Assembly (NCBI GenBank): GCA_964590195.1
Contig: CAZPWJ010000003.1
Span: forward strand, 1 to 64,000
DNA: 64,000 nt
Source: GCA-2731375 sp964590195
GTDB lineage: Bacteria; Pseudomonadota; Alphaproteobacteria; GCA-2731375
Reading direction: 5' to 3'
Shown: positions 1 through 7,854 of the stretch, piece after piece
Numbering within the stretch: position 1 is the stretch's first letter
Layout of the letters: the number at the start of each line of letters is the position of its first letter
The notes under the pieces: generated by a model
The model's database searches: none
What the model saw: the letters and a program-made list of their open reading frames with translations, nothing else
Told to the model about the DNA's origin: nothing
Translations under genes and position numbers: made by a program

Positions 1-250
1 CATCCATCCTCCCGCCAGTAGCTTCATTGAATTGCTGAACGGCCACTTGCCACTGACGAGCATCGGTTACATCAAGTTTGCGGGAAACGCAGTCTGCTTC
101 GCCGATGTCCCGCGCAACCGCTCGCAGTCCGTCTTCATCGATATCAAACAGCCCCACGAACCAGCCATTTTCCGAAAACGACAACGCGGTCGCCCTGCCG
201 ATGCCCGAAGCCGCGCCCGTGACAAAAATACATTTTTGATTTTCGCGCAT
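1..250 (-). CDS. SDR family oxidoreductase, N-terminal part (runs off window)
   Basis: The first 83 residues of a short-chain dehydrogenase/reductase are visible; the rest lies left of the window. The Rossmann glycine motif (VTGAASGIGRA) is at about residues 9-19, and an acidic pair after the second beta strand (LFDIDE, about 35-40) usually indicates NAD(H) preference. The LDVTD segment expected after the third strand follows. The ATG at 250 begins just before the first strand, so the N-terminus looks complete. The substrate cannot be told because the catalytic Ser-Tyr-Lys region is missing. Confidence 0.85.
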   Translation of the reverse strand, partial: MRENQKCIFVTGAASGIGRATALSFSENGWFVGLFDIDEDGLRAVARDIGEADCVSRKLDVTDARQWQVAVQQFNEATGGRMD

Positions 251-412
251 GGTTGCCCCCATCAATCTTTCCCCATGGATCCCACCAAGGGGACGCATTG
301 AACTCTAGATTTTTGGCACGGTAGAACTTTACCGTTTTAATACGCGGTATTTCAACCAATGGATTTCCGGCAAATGCCAGCCGGCTGGTCGTTTGATCCG
401 CCGCTAGCCCCC

Positions 413-1342
413 TCAAACATCCCAGACTGTGAAGATGGCGCGCAGGGCGGTCACGAATGCCAGCGGCTGGTCCATGGTCAAATGGTGCTGGCCATCGGGA
501 ATGCCTATCATGGGATTGGCGGTATCGAATATGGGGGCCATGTAATCCACCACATCAGGGCCGAAAATGGCGCTGTCATCACCGTAGATCATGGCCTTGG
601 GGCAGGCCAGCTGGCGCAGATAATCCTCCAACGGCTCGTCATGCAGGCCGGCGACACGGGCGGAGGTATCAAATTTCCAGGTGTATCCGCCTTCGCATTC
701 CTTGAGGGAATGGCGGGCGATGTGTTCGACAATATATTCGTTGTCGCAGAATTGCGGCGGAATGGGCCGGAAGCGGTAGATCATCTCCTCTTTATCGGTA
801 TAGACCCGGCTGGGAGGGCGCTTGGGCGGATCATATAGCCGTTGTTTCTCCCCGGTTGGCCGATTTTCCGGCCGCAGCGGGGAATCAACGATAACCGCAC
901 CCGACAATTCATCGCCGTGCGCGTGGGCATAGCACATGGTCATGTAGCCGCCGAAACTATGGCCCACGATGATCGGCTTTTCGCCCAGCTTGGCATCGGC
1001 CAGGACGGCGGCGATTTCAGGTACATGCACCTTACTGCCATAACTTTCGCGCCAGCCGCTGTCGCCCATGCCCGAAAGATCAATGGCCGCGATCGGCCGG
1101 TCGGCGGCAAAAAACGGCGCGATGAAGTCCCACCAATGGGCATGCGCGCTGGCCCCGTGAATGAACAAAATGCCGGGCCGGTCGGAAGCTTCGGCGCCCC
1201 AACGCAAATAGTTGATATCACAGTCCAAGACCTGCAACTGGTGCGAGGTTGGAGTGTTCTTCAGGGCCTGTTCGAACCAATAGGGCGGTTCCATTGCCGG
1301 TGGGTCCTGGGGCGGCTGCATTGGCGGCGGTTCGTCATACAT
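413..1342 (-). CDS. alpha/beta hydrolase
   Basis: This is a serine hydrolase of the alpha/beta fold, about 309 residues. The oxyanion-side HG (FIHGASAHAHWW) is at about 62-63, the nucleophile elbow GHSFGG has Ser near 129, and a late His lies in DGQHHLTMDQP. The first 20 residues are proline-rich and probably disordered. I chose the ATG at 1342 because an AGAG lies just upstream; an in-frame GTG at 1384 would add 14 residues. It is divergent from the M81 gene. The fold is certain; whether it is an esterase, epoxide hydrolase or C-C hydrolase is not visible. Confidence 0.85.
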   Translation of the reverse strand: MYDEPPPMQPPQDPPAMEPPYWFEQALKNTPTSHQLQVLDCDINYLRWGAEASDRPGILFIHGASAHAHWWDFIAPFFAADRPIAAIDLSGMGDSGWRESYGSKVHVPEIAAVLADAKLGEKPIIVGHSFGGYMTMCYAHAHGDELSGAVIVDSPLRPENRPTGEKQRLYDPPKRPPSRVYTDKEEMIYRFRPIPPQFCDNEYIVEHIARHSLKECEGGYTWKFDTSARVAGLHDEPLEDYLRQLACPKAMIYGDDSAIFGPDVVDYMAPIFDTANPMIGIPDGQHHLTMDQPLAFVTALRAIFTVWDV

Positions 1343-1486
1343 CACTCTGGTCCAAATCCTGATTTCCAACGCCTTATCATACACAGCTCATAACACCGAG
1401 CGCCACCACATTGCCGCCGCGCCTGTCGTGACATCGTTTTGACCTTGGGCTAGGCTTTCGAAAATTGGCGGAGGTAACAAAAAAAC

Positions 1487-2983
1487 ATGGCACGCATCGC
1501 GATGGCCGGCTTCATGCACGAAACCAACTGTTTCGTACCCGAACCAACCGACTATGAACATTTCGCCCGGCCCCCCGACCGGCCCGGTATTCTGCGTGGC
1601 GACGAGGTCCTGACGGAATTCGCGGTCAGCGGTGCCTCCACCGCCGGCTTCATGGCCGGCAACGACGGCAATCACGAACTGGCACCCCTGTTGTGGACCT
1701 CGACCACGCCGGGCGGCATGGTCACGGCGCATGCCTACGAACGCATTTCCGGCGAGATTATCGGGCGGTTGTCCGATGTGCTGCCCGTGGACGGGGTTTA
1801 TCTGGACCTGCATGGCGCCATGGTCTCGGCCCAGCATGCCGATGCCGAGGGCGAATTGCTGCGCCGGGTCCGCGCCGTGGTCGGCAACGAGGTACCCATC
1901 GTGATCAGCCTGGATTATCATGCCAATGTCAGCCCGGCCATGGTCGAACATGCCGATGCCATCCTGCCCTACCGCACCTATCCCCATGTGGATCAGTACG
2001 CCACCGGGCAGCGCGCCATCGCGGCCATGAAGCGGCTGTTGATCGAAGGCCGGCCACAGGGCCGCGCCCTGCGCCAATTGCCGTTTCTGCTGCCGTTGAA
2101 TTTCCAATGCACTCTGGTGGAGCCATCCAAGGGCATCGTCGAAGCTGCCGCGGCGCGGCAGACAGAGGAGATGCTGTCCCTGGCCTATCTGGCCGGTTTT
2201 CCGCCATCGGACGCGGCGGCCTGCGGCGTCACGGTAAGCGCGCACGCTTATAGCCAGGAAGCAGCGGATGCGGCCGTGGACGAGATCACCCAGATGATCG
2301 CCCTGAAAGAATCCGAATTCGCCCAGCCCGTGCTGTCGCCCGACGATGCGGTGGTCGAGGCCATGCGCCTGGCCGAAAGCGCAAAGAAACCCATCGTTAT
2401 CGCCGACACCCAGGACAATCCCGGCTGCGGCGGCAGTGCCGACACCGTGGGCATGCTGGCGGCCCTGGTTGGCAACAATGCCCAGGACGCCCTGTTTGGC
2501 GCGATTTGCGATGATCTGGCCGCCGCCGCCGCGCACGAGGCTGGCGTCGGGGTGGAGATTGAGCTGGACCTGGGCGGTCGCACGAACCTGCCCGGCGTGG
2601 TGCCGTTTCATGGCCGCTTCAAGGTCGAAGTCATCAACGATGGCCGCTATCAGACCACCGGGCCCGTGGCCCAGGGCAAGCGCTTTAATGTGGGCCCGTC
2701 CGCCCTGTTATCCATCGGTGGCGTCAAGGTGGCGGTCAGCAGCCGCCGGGTTCAGGCCCTGGACCGCACGGTATTCGAACATCTGGGCGTGGTCTTGGAG
2801 GAACAGAAGATCATCGTCCTGAAAAGCACCTGCCATTACCGGGCGCACTTTGATCCTATATCCGAGACGACCTTCGCCGCCATCGCGCCGGGCGGCCACG
2901 CCGCCAATCCCGCCGATTGCGCCTACCAGAAACTGCGCCCCGGCGTACGCTATTATCCACTGGGCCCGGTGCATGAGGGGTAG
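1487..2983 (+). CDS. M81 family metallopeptidase, MlrC (microcystinase C)-like
   Basis: A 498-residue protein of the MlrC/M81 family. The opening (MARIAMAGFMHETNCF) carries the family's MHETN signature, and the D-Y-H-A-N segment near residue 143 supplies expected zinc ligands; ADTQDNPGCGGSAD marks the C-terminal domain. MlrC itself cleaves linear microcystin peptides, but most relatives are of unknown specificity, some sitting with amidohydrolases or transporters. A GGAGG ribosome site stands upstream of the ATG. It precedes GST and serine hydrolase genes on the same strand, which suggests a small catabolic or detoxifying group. A peptide or amide substrate is inference. Confidence 0.88.
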   Translation: MARIAMAGFMHETNCFVPEPTDYEHFARPPDRPGILRGDEVLTEFAVSGASTAGFMAGNDGNHELAPLLWTSTTPGGMVTAHAYERISGEIIGRLSDVLPVDGVYLDLHGAMVSAQHADAEGELLRRVRAVVGNEVPIVISLDYHANVSPAMVEHADAILPYRTYPHVDQYATGQRAIAAMKRLLIEGRPQGRALRQLPFLLPLNFQCTLVEPSKGIVEAAAARQTEEMLSLAYLAGFPPSDAAACGVTVSAHAYSQEAADAAVDEITQMIALKESEFAQPVLSPDDAVVEAMRLAESAKKPIVIADTQDNPGCGGSADTVGMLAALVGNNAQDALFGAICDDLAAAAAHEAGVGVEIELDLGGRTNLPGVVPFHGRFKVEVINDGRYQTTGPVAQGKRFNVGPSALLSIGGVKVAVSSRRVQALDRTVFEHLGVVLEEQKIIVLKSTCHYRAHFDPISETTFAAIAPGGHAANPADCAYQKLRPGVRYYPLGPVHEG

Positions 2984-3080
2984 AGCGATTGATCGCCGCA
3001 ATTGATCACCGCTGCTGCGCGGCTTATGGTGGCCGTATGTAAGCTTGATTAACCCGCGCCACGCCTGGGAGGGCATTTGC

Positions 3081-3686
3081 ATGAAAATTTATCACGCACC
3101 CAACACCCGTTCCGTCCGCATTGTCTGGCTGTGCGAGGAACTGGGCCTGGACTACGAGTTGGAGATGTTCAAGCTGGGCGATCCCAGCATGCGCGATCCG
3201 GAATATCTGAAGATCAACCCCATGGCGCGGGTGCCGTCCCTGGCGGACGGCGATGTGACGCTTTTCGAATCCGGCGCCATTGTCGAATACATCCTGGCCA
3301 AACACGCTGGCGGCCGCATGCGGCCCAGCCCGGATTCTCCCGATTTTCCCGCCTACCTGCAATGGCTGCACTATGCCGAGGGCATGATCATGCCCCACGT
3401 CAACGTCCTGGTGGTGGAAACCATTCTGCTGCCCGAGGACCGGCGCAACCCGGTAAACATCGACCGGGCCAAGAAGCAACTGACCCGCATGCTGGGCGCA
3501 GTTGATCAGGCCCTGGGCGACAAAGAGTTCCTGGCCGGTGAATTCTCCGGTGCCGATATCATGACCGGCCATGCCTGCACGGTGGCGGCCCGCCTGGGCG
3601 CCGACATCTCCGACAAACCGAACGTCGCGGCCTATATCAAGCGCCTGAACGAGCGTCCGGGCCTGAAAAAGGCATTCGCCACCTAG
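3081..3686 (+). CDS. glutathione S-transferase family protein
   Basis: About 201 residues with the thioredoxin-like N-terminal domain (KIYHAPNTRSVRIVWLCEELGL), the cis-proline segment (ARVPSL), the glutathione gamma-glutamyl contact ESGAIVEYIL near residues 64-73, and an all-helical C-terminal domain. Such enzymes conjugate or isomerise electrophiles with glutathione in the cytosol. The ATG at 3081 aligns with the family start; an in-frame ATG at 3045 adds 12 residues unlike the family. It ends 20 bases before the serine hydrolase and may be co-transcribed with it. The substrate is unknown. Confidence 0.9.
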   Translation: MKIYHAPNTRSVRIVWLCEELGLDYELEMFKLGDPSMRDPEYLKINPMARVPSLADGDVTLFESGAIVEYILAKHAGGRMRPSPDSPDFPAYLQWLHYAEGMIMPHVNVLVVETILLPEDRRNPVNIDRAKKQLTRMLGAVDQALGDKEFLAGEFSGADIMTGHACTVAARLGADISDKPNVAAYIKRLNERPGLKKAFAT

Positions 3687-3706
3687 ATTATTTGAGAGGC
3701 CGTATC

Positions 3707-4882
3707 GTGACCGCGTTGAAAAATTCACTGGATAGCCTGCTTGCCGCGGGCGTGACGCGGGGCGACGTGCCCGGCGTCGCCGCCATGGTGCTTAGTGGCG
3801 GCGAGACCCTGTACCAGGGCGCCTTTGGCGAGCGGGAACTGGGCGGTGGCGATGCCATGGCCCTCGATACCGTCATCGCCATCGCCTCCATGACCAAGGC
3901 CGTCACCGCCACCGCCGCCATGCAGTTGGTGGAACAGGGTAGGTTGGATTTGGATGCGCCGGCCTCCGAACTGGTGCCCTATTTGGGCGAGGCCGGCGTA
4001 CTTGAAGGCTTTGACGGCAACGGCCAGCCAATGATCCGGGCCCCGAAAACAGCCATTACGCTGCGTAATTTGCTGACCCATACCGCTGGTTTTGGCTATG
4101 AAATCTGGAATAGGGAGATATTGGATTTCCAGGCGGCGACCGGCGCCCCGTCCACCCGCACCCGTACCCTGGCCTCATTGAAGACGCCTTTGCTGTTCGA
4201 TCCCGGCACGAAATGGAATTATGGCGTCAATATCGATTGGGCCGGACAGATGGTCGAGGCGGTCAGCGGTCAACGCCTTGGCGAGTATATGCAGGACAAT
4301 ATTTTCGCCCCCTTGGGCATGACCAGCAGCGGCTTCAGAGCTAGCCCGGAAATGAAGGCGCGCCAGGCCACCGTGCACCTGCGCGGCGAAGACGGCACGC
4401 TGGTCGTCCCCAAGCGCAATGCCTCCATGCCCGCCGGCGATATCGATACCGGCGGCGGCGGCCTGCTCTCAAGCATTGAAGACTACGGAAAATTCCTCCG
4501 CATGTTCCTGAACAAAGGATCGTATGACAGCGGGCAAATTCTGCGCCCGGAGACCGTCGCCATGATGTCCGCCAATCATATGGGCGATTGCCGGGTCACG
4601 CCCATGCTGACGACGGAGGCGGCACTGTCCAACGATGTGGAGTTCTTCCCTGGTGTGGAAAAGGCCTGGGGTCTGAGCTTCATGATCAACCTTGATACCG
4701 CGCCCACGGGCCGCTCGGCGGGCAGTCTGGCTTGGGCCGGGTTGACCAATGCCTATTATTGGATTGATCCGGTGAAGGACATCGCCGGTGTCTACGCGAC
4801 CCAGATTTTTCCCTTCGGCGACAAGTTGTCCCTGCCACTGTTCCTGGATTTCGAAACGGCGGTTTACGACGATCTGTCCTAG
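3707..4882 (+). CDS. class C beta-lactamase-like serine hydrolase (EstB/penicillin-binding type)
   Basis: About 391 residues of the beta-lactamase/transpeptidase fold. The nucleophile SxxK is S-M-T-K (about 61-64) and the YxN motif is in KWNYGVN. There is no signal peptide, so it is probably a cytosolic esterase or amidase rather than a resistance enzyme. I prefer the GTG at 3707 because GAGAGG lies 8 bases upstream; a TTG at 3692 would overlap that ribosome site. Its 3' end overlaps by 4 bases the convergent thioesterase gene. The substrate is unknown. Confidence 0.88.
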   Translation: MTALKNSLDSLLAAGVTRGDVPGVAAMVLSGGETLYQGAFGERELGGGDAMALDTVIAIASMTKAVTATAAMQLVEQGRLDLDAPASELVPYLGEAGVLEGFDGNGQPMIRAPKTAITLRNLLTHTAGFGYEIWNREILDFQAATGAPSTRTRTLASLKTPLLFDPGTKWNYGVNIDWAGQMVEAVSGQRLGEYMQDNIFAPLGMTSSGFRASPEMKARQATVHLRGEDGTLVVPKRNASMPAGDIDTGGGGLLSSIEDYGKFLRMFLNKGSYDSGQILRPETVAMMSANHMGDCRVTPMLTTEAALSNDVEFFPGVEKAWGLSFMINLDTAPTGRSAGSLAWAGLTNAYYWIDPVKDIAGVYATQIFPFGDKLSLPLFLDFETAVYDDLS

Positions 4883-5328
4883 GCGGGCATCGCCTTGGTC
4901 GAAACCAGCCCGGTTGCGCATAATGTACGTACGCCGTCCCGCTCGACAAAGACATCGGCGCGCGCCAGGCCGGCGCGCTTGCCCAAACTGATTGTTTCGC
5001 CATACGCCAGCAGCCGCTGGCCCACGGCGGGGGCTATATTGTGCACCTCGAAGCCCGTGGTCATCATGCCCCAGCCCCTGGGCAACAAAGTCGCCACCGC
5101 CGCGCCGCCGGCATAGTCCATCAGGGCGGCGGACACGGCGGCGGGGATCGTCGTACCGTCATATGTCAGGTCCTTGCGCCAGGGCAATTCCAGCTCCGCC
5201 CTGCCCGTCTCGAAATGCACGGCCTTGAAACCGAGCAGGTTAAATATGGGCATCTGTTCCAGAAATTGGCGTATCGCCGTGCCGTCATGGTCGGCGTTTT
5301 CATGCGCCTGAATGGCCGGATTTTTCAT
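4879..5328 (-). CDS. PaaI-family hotdog thioesterase
   Basis: A 149-residue single hotdog domain. The central helix segment reads AALMDYAGGAAVATLLPRG, with the Asp expected to polarise water in PaaI-type acyl-CoA thioesterases. It probably removes stalled acyl groups from CoA. It is divergent from the TetR gene, with 75 bases between the two starts containing a palindrome that overlaps a promoter, so TetR may control both. Two other hotdog genes lie at 10.1-11.0 kb. Confidence 0.85.
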   Translation of the reverse strand: MKNPAIQAHENADHDGTAIRQFLEQMPIFNLLGFKAVHFETGRAELELPWRKDLTYDGTTIPAAVSAALMDYAGGAAVATLLPRGWGMMTTGFEVHNIAPAVGQRLLAYGETISLGKRAGLARADVFVERDGVRTLCATGLVSTKAMPA

Positions 5329-5345
5329 TTGGTTCCTGCTCGCCG

Positions 5346-5375
5346 TTGGACAATCACATAATTTCAGCTATTATG
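5346..5375 (+). promoter_or_regulatory. sigma70-type promoter of the TetR gene with overlapping palindromic operator
   Basis: TTGGAC (5346-5351) and TATTAT (5369-5374) are separated by 17 bases, a near-consensus promoter reading toward the TetR gene. Over the -10 lies a perfect inverted repeat CATAAT-N7-ATTATG (5357-5375), well placed for TetR autorepression. Whether it also controls the divergent thioesterase is inference. Confidence 0.55.
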
Positions 5376-5403
5376 ACGACTGGTCTACATAATTCAAGAG
5401 GCC

Positions 5404-6003
5404 ATGATGCCGCAGCGACAAGATAGCCGCAAGCAACGGGACAATCTGATCTGGGCGGCGGCGAAACTGTTCCGCCGCCAGGGCTATGCCGGCACCGGCC
5501 TGCGCGATATTCTGGCAGCCAGCGGCGCCGCGCGCGGCTCGCTCTATCACTATTTCCCGGACGGCAAGGAACAGATCGGCGCGGCGGCGGTTAGCGCCGC
5601 CGGCGGCCTGGTGACCGAGACTTTCGCCGAACTGGCCCGGCAGGCGGATGATCCGGTGGACTTCCTGCGCCGTTACACCGATCTGCTGGTGCGCTGGCTG
5701 GAAGCCTCGAACTTCCGCGACGGTTGCCCCATCAGCACAACATTGCTTGAAACCGCACCCGATTCAGAGGTCATAACAGCGGCGGGACGAACCGTCTTCG
5801 CGGACTGGCAGGCCGTGATGGAAGGGATGTTGAGGCAACACCGTTGGCCGGCGGCGCAAATCCCGGCCATGGCCACGGCGATCATCGCCGGTCTGGAGGG
5901 CGCGCTGCTTTTGGCGCGGGTTCAGGGCAGCGCCCAGCCTATTCACGACTCCACACAGGCGCTTTGCGCACTTTTAGAGGCGCCGGGTGCGGAATCTGTC
6001 TAG
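5404..6003 (+). CDS. TetR/AcrR family transcriptional regulator
   Basis: A 199-residue repressor. The N-terminal helix-turn-helix is typical (AKLFRRQGYAGTGLRDILAASGAARGSLYHYF, quoted in parts: AGTGLRDI then GSLYHYFP) at about residues 18-50. The C-terminal ligand domain resembles the YxaF/LmrA type (RDGCPISTTLLE). Two adjacent ATGs (5404, 5407) follow AAGAGG; the second has better spacing. The enoyl-CoA hydratase lies downstream, so an acyl-CoA or aromatic ligand is possible but unproven. Confidence 0.9.
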   Translation: MMPQRQDSRKQRDNLIWAAAKLFRRQGYAGTGLRDILAASGAARGSLYHYFPDGKEQIGAAAVSAAGGLVTETFAELARQADDPVDFLRRYTDLLVRWLEASNFRDGCPISTTLLETAPDSEVITAAGRTVFADWQAVMEGMLRQHRWPAAQIPAMATAIIAGLEGALLLARVQGSAQPIHDSTQALCALLEAPGAESV

Positions 6004-6069
6004 GCAGGGGCGCGTCTAAACGGTAGCTTGCCCGCAGTATTTTTTCTCATTACTGCAAGGAAACAGACC

Positions 6070-6867
6070 ATGGCCGATTGTGAAATGACCGTAGACGGTG
6101 GCATCGCCACCATGACCATGAACCGCCCCGAGGCCCGCAACGCCCTATCCATGGAAATGCGCGGCGAGATGGACCGGCTGTTTCATGAGGCCGAATTCGA
6201 TGACGCCATCCGCTGCATCGTACTGGAAGGCGCGGGCGAACATTTCATGGCGGGCGGTGACGTCAAGAACATGCACGAATATCTGGGCAGCCACAGTCCG
6301 GCCGAGACCCAGGCCTATTTCCTGCACCGTATTCACGACCTGCACACCATCATGTTCTCCATGCGCCGCATGCCCAAGCCGATCGTGGCCAAGGTCCGCG
6401 GCGCGGCCGCCGGCGCCGGTGTCTCCGTCGCCGCCGCCTGCGATCTGGTAATCGCCGAGGAAAGCGCCTTCTTTACCCTGGCCTATTGCAACATCGGCAC
6501 CACACCGGATGGCTCTTCCTCGTTCCACCTGCCCCGCGCCATCGGTATCAAGCGCACCTTGGAGATGACCCTGCTGGGTGACCGCTACACAGCGCAGCAG
6601 ATGGCCGATATGGGCCTGGTCAATTTCGTCGTGCCCAACGCCGATCTGGACGACGAATGCGGCAAGCTGGCGGCCCGCCTGGCTAACGGCCCGACCCATG
6701 TTTACGGCATGGGCAAGAAACTGATGTACCGTTCGTTGGAGAACGAGTTCGAAAGCCAGTTACAGATGGAAGCCGAATGTTTCGCCGATTGCGCCAAACG
6801 CAACGACTACCGCGAAGGCGTCGCTGCCTTCGTCGAAAAGCGCAAGCCGAATTTTACGGGAACGTAG
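6070..6867 (+). CDS. enoyl-CoA hydratase/isomerase family protein
   Basis: About 265 residues of the crotonase fold. The first oxyanion segment AGGDVKNM is at about 63-70, and the second, GAAAGAGVSVAAACDL, at about 112-127. The usual catalytic Glu region reads GTTPDGSSSF, with Asp where hydratases often have Glu, so isomerase, hydrolase or hydratase activity cannot be separated. The ATG at 6070 is preceded by AAGGAA; the longer reading from 6028 has no ribosome site. It lies downstream of the TetR gene and may belong to its regulon. Confidence 0.87.
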   Translation: MADCEMTVDGGIATMTMNRPEARNALSMEMRGEMDRLFHEAEFDDAIRCIVLEGAGEHFMAGGDVKNMHEYLGSHSPAETQAYFLHRIHDLHTIMFSMRRMPKPIVAKVRGAAAGAGVSVAAACDLVIAEESAFFTLAYCNIGTTPDGSSSFHLPRAIGIKRTLEMTLLGDRYTAQQMADMGLVNFVVPNADLDDECGKLAARLANGPTHVYGMGKKLMYRSLENEFESQLQMEAECFADCAKRNDYREGVAAFVEKRKPNFTGT

Positions 6868-7001
6868 ACTCCTTATCTTGCGCTGACGCGCGGCGCGCCT
6901 CAATGGCGCTAGTCCTTGGAGCCACTGGCCTGAACGGCCAGCGGTTCCGGCGTCCGCCAAATCTTGCCAAGGCAATGCCAGTGTCCTGAACCAGCAATCC
7001 A

Positions 7002-7085
7002 GGCCGCGACGGCGGCCCGGCGCTAATGCGCTGCCCTCGCGGAGCGGTGCGCCCCTAGGTCTTCGGGGGCGCACAAGCGTGAGCG
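7002..7085 (+). repeat. triple-hairpin intergenic repeat, copy 1
   Basis: Shares a 24-base identical core (7002-7025) with the reverse strand at 32055-32078, and similarity continues downstream for about 50 bases. The core folds as GGCCGC-GACG-GCGGCC, then GGCGC-TAAT-GCGCT, then TGCGCCCC ... GGGGCGCA. It lies between two convergent genes, as does copy 2. It may act as a REP-like element or an RNA 3'-end structure. Confidence 0.55.
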
Positions 7086-7096
7086 CCAAGAGTCTC

Positions 7097-7804
7097 CTAC
7101 CACGGTTCGGCGTGGGGGCGGATTTCGACCAGGAAGGAGCGCGTGGACAGGGGTTGATGGGCGGTGTGGAAGACCTCGCCGGCGATGTCGGCGGGCTTGG
7201 CAAAGAAATCATCGGGCTTGTCGGTCAGGCGCTGGCGCACCATGGGCATGTCGATCATGGCGTCAATCACTACATAGGAAATGTGCAGGCCCTGGGGGCC
7301 AAGCTCCCGCGCCAGGCTTTCGGCCAGAATGCGCTGGGAAGCCTTGGTGGGTGAAAAACCGATAAAGCGCGGCGTGCCCCGCGTCGCCCCGGTATTGCCG
7401 GTAACGACGATGGCGCCGTCGCCCGCCGCCACCATGTCCGGCGCCAATTCCTGGGCCGTGACCAGCAGGCCGGAGGTGTTGACCCGAAAATTGCGTTCGA
7501 ACAGATCCGTGTCCAGCTCGGTATATGGCGCGAATGTGGCCAGGGCGGCGTTGTAGACGACTTTCGTGGGCAAGCCTTGTTCGGCGGTGATTTTTTGCAA
7601 CACCTCTCGATAGGCATCCAAATCCGCGATATCGGCGGCATAGGCGGTTGTGTGCTCGATCTCTTCGGCAAAACTTTGCAGGCGCCCAGCGTGCCGGGCG
7701 ATCATGGAGACCTTGTAGCCGCCTTCCACAAAGCGCCGCACACAGGCCAGGCCCGTACCCGCACCGACACCAATGACCAGACAATGTGGACGCTCCGCTA
7801 CCAT
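7097..7804 (-). CDS. SDR-like protein lacking the catalytic tyrosine
   Basis: About 235 residues of Rossmann-fold SDR type. The glycine motif is variant (VIGVGAGTGLACVRRF, about 9-24) and the NNAG-like segment is VYNAAL. Where SDRs have YxxxK this protein has F-S-P-T-K (PRFIGFSPTKAS), so Tyr is replaced by Phe while Lys is kept. Catalysis may therefore differ or be absent. The ATG at 7804 follows GGGAG; the in-frame extension to 7870 would overlap the divergent monooxygenase. It could work with that enzyme, for example on a cyclic ketone or alcohol, but this is inference. Confidence 0.83.
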   Translation of the reverse strand: MVAERPHCLVIGVGAGTGLACVRRFVEGGYKVSMIARHAGRLQSFAEEIEHTTAYAADIADLDAYREVLQKITAEQGLPTKVVYNAALATFAPYTELDTDLFERNFRVNTSGLLVTAQELAPDMVAAGDGAIVVTGNTGATRGTPRFIGFSPTKASQRILAESLARELGPQGLHISYVVIDAMIDMPMVRQRLTDKPDDFFAKPADIAGEVFHTAHQPLSTRSFLVEIRPHAEPW

Positions 7805-7854
7805 GACAAACTCCCTGGGTTCCCAAGCCCCTAGCTTGGTATAAAATTGCGCCC

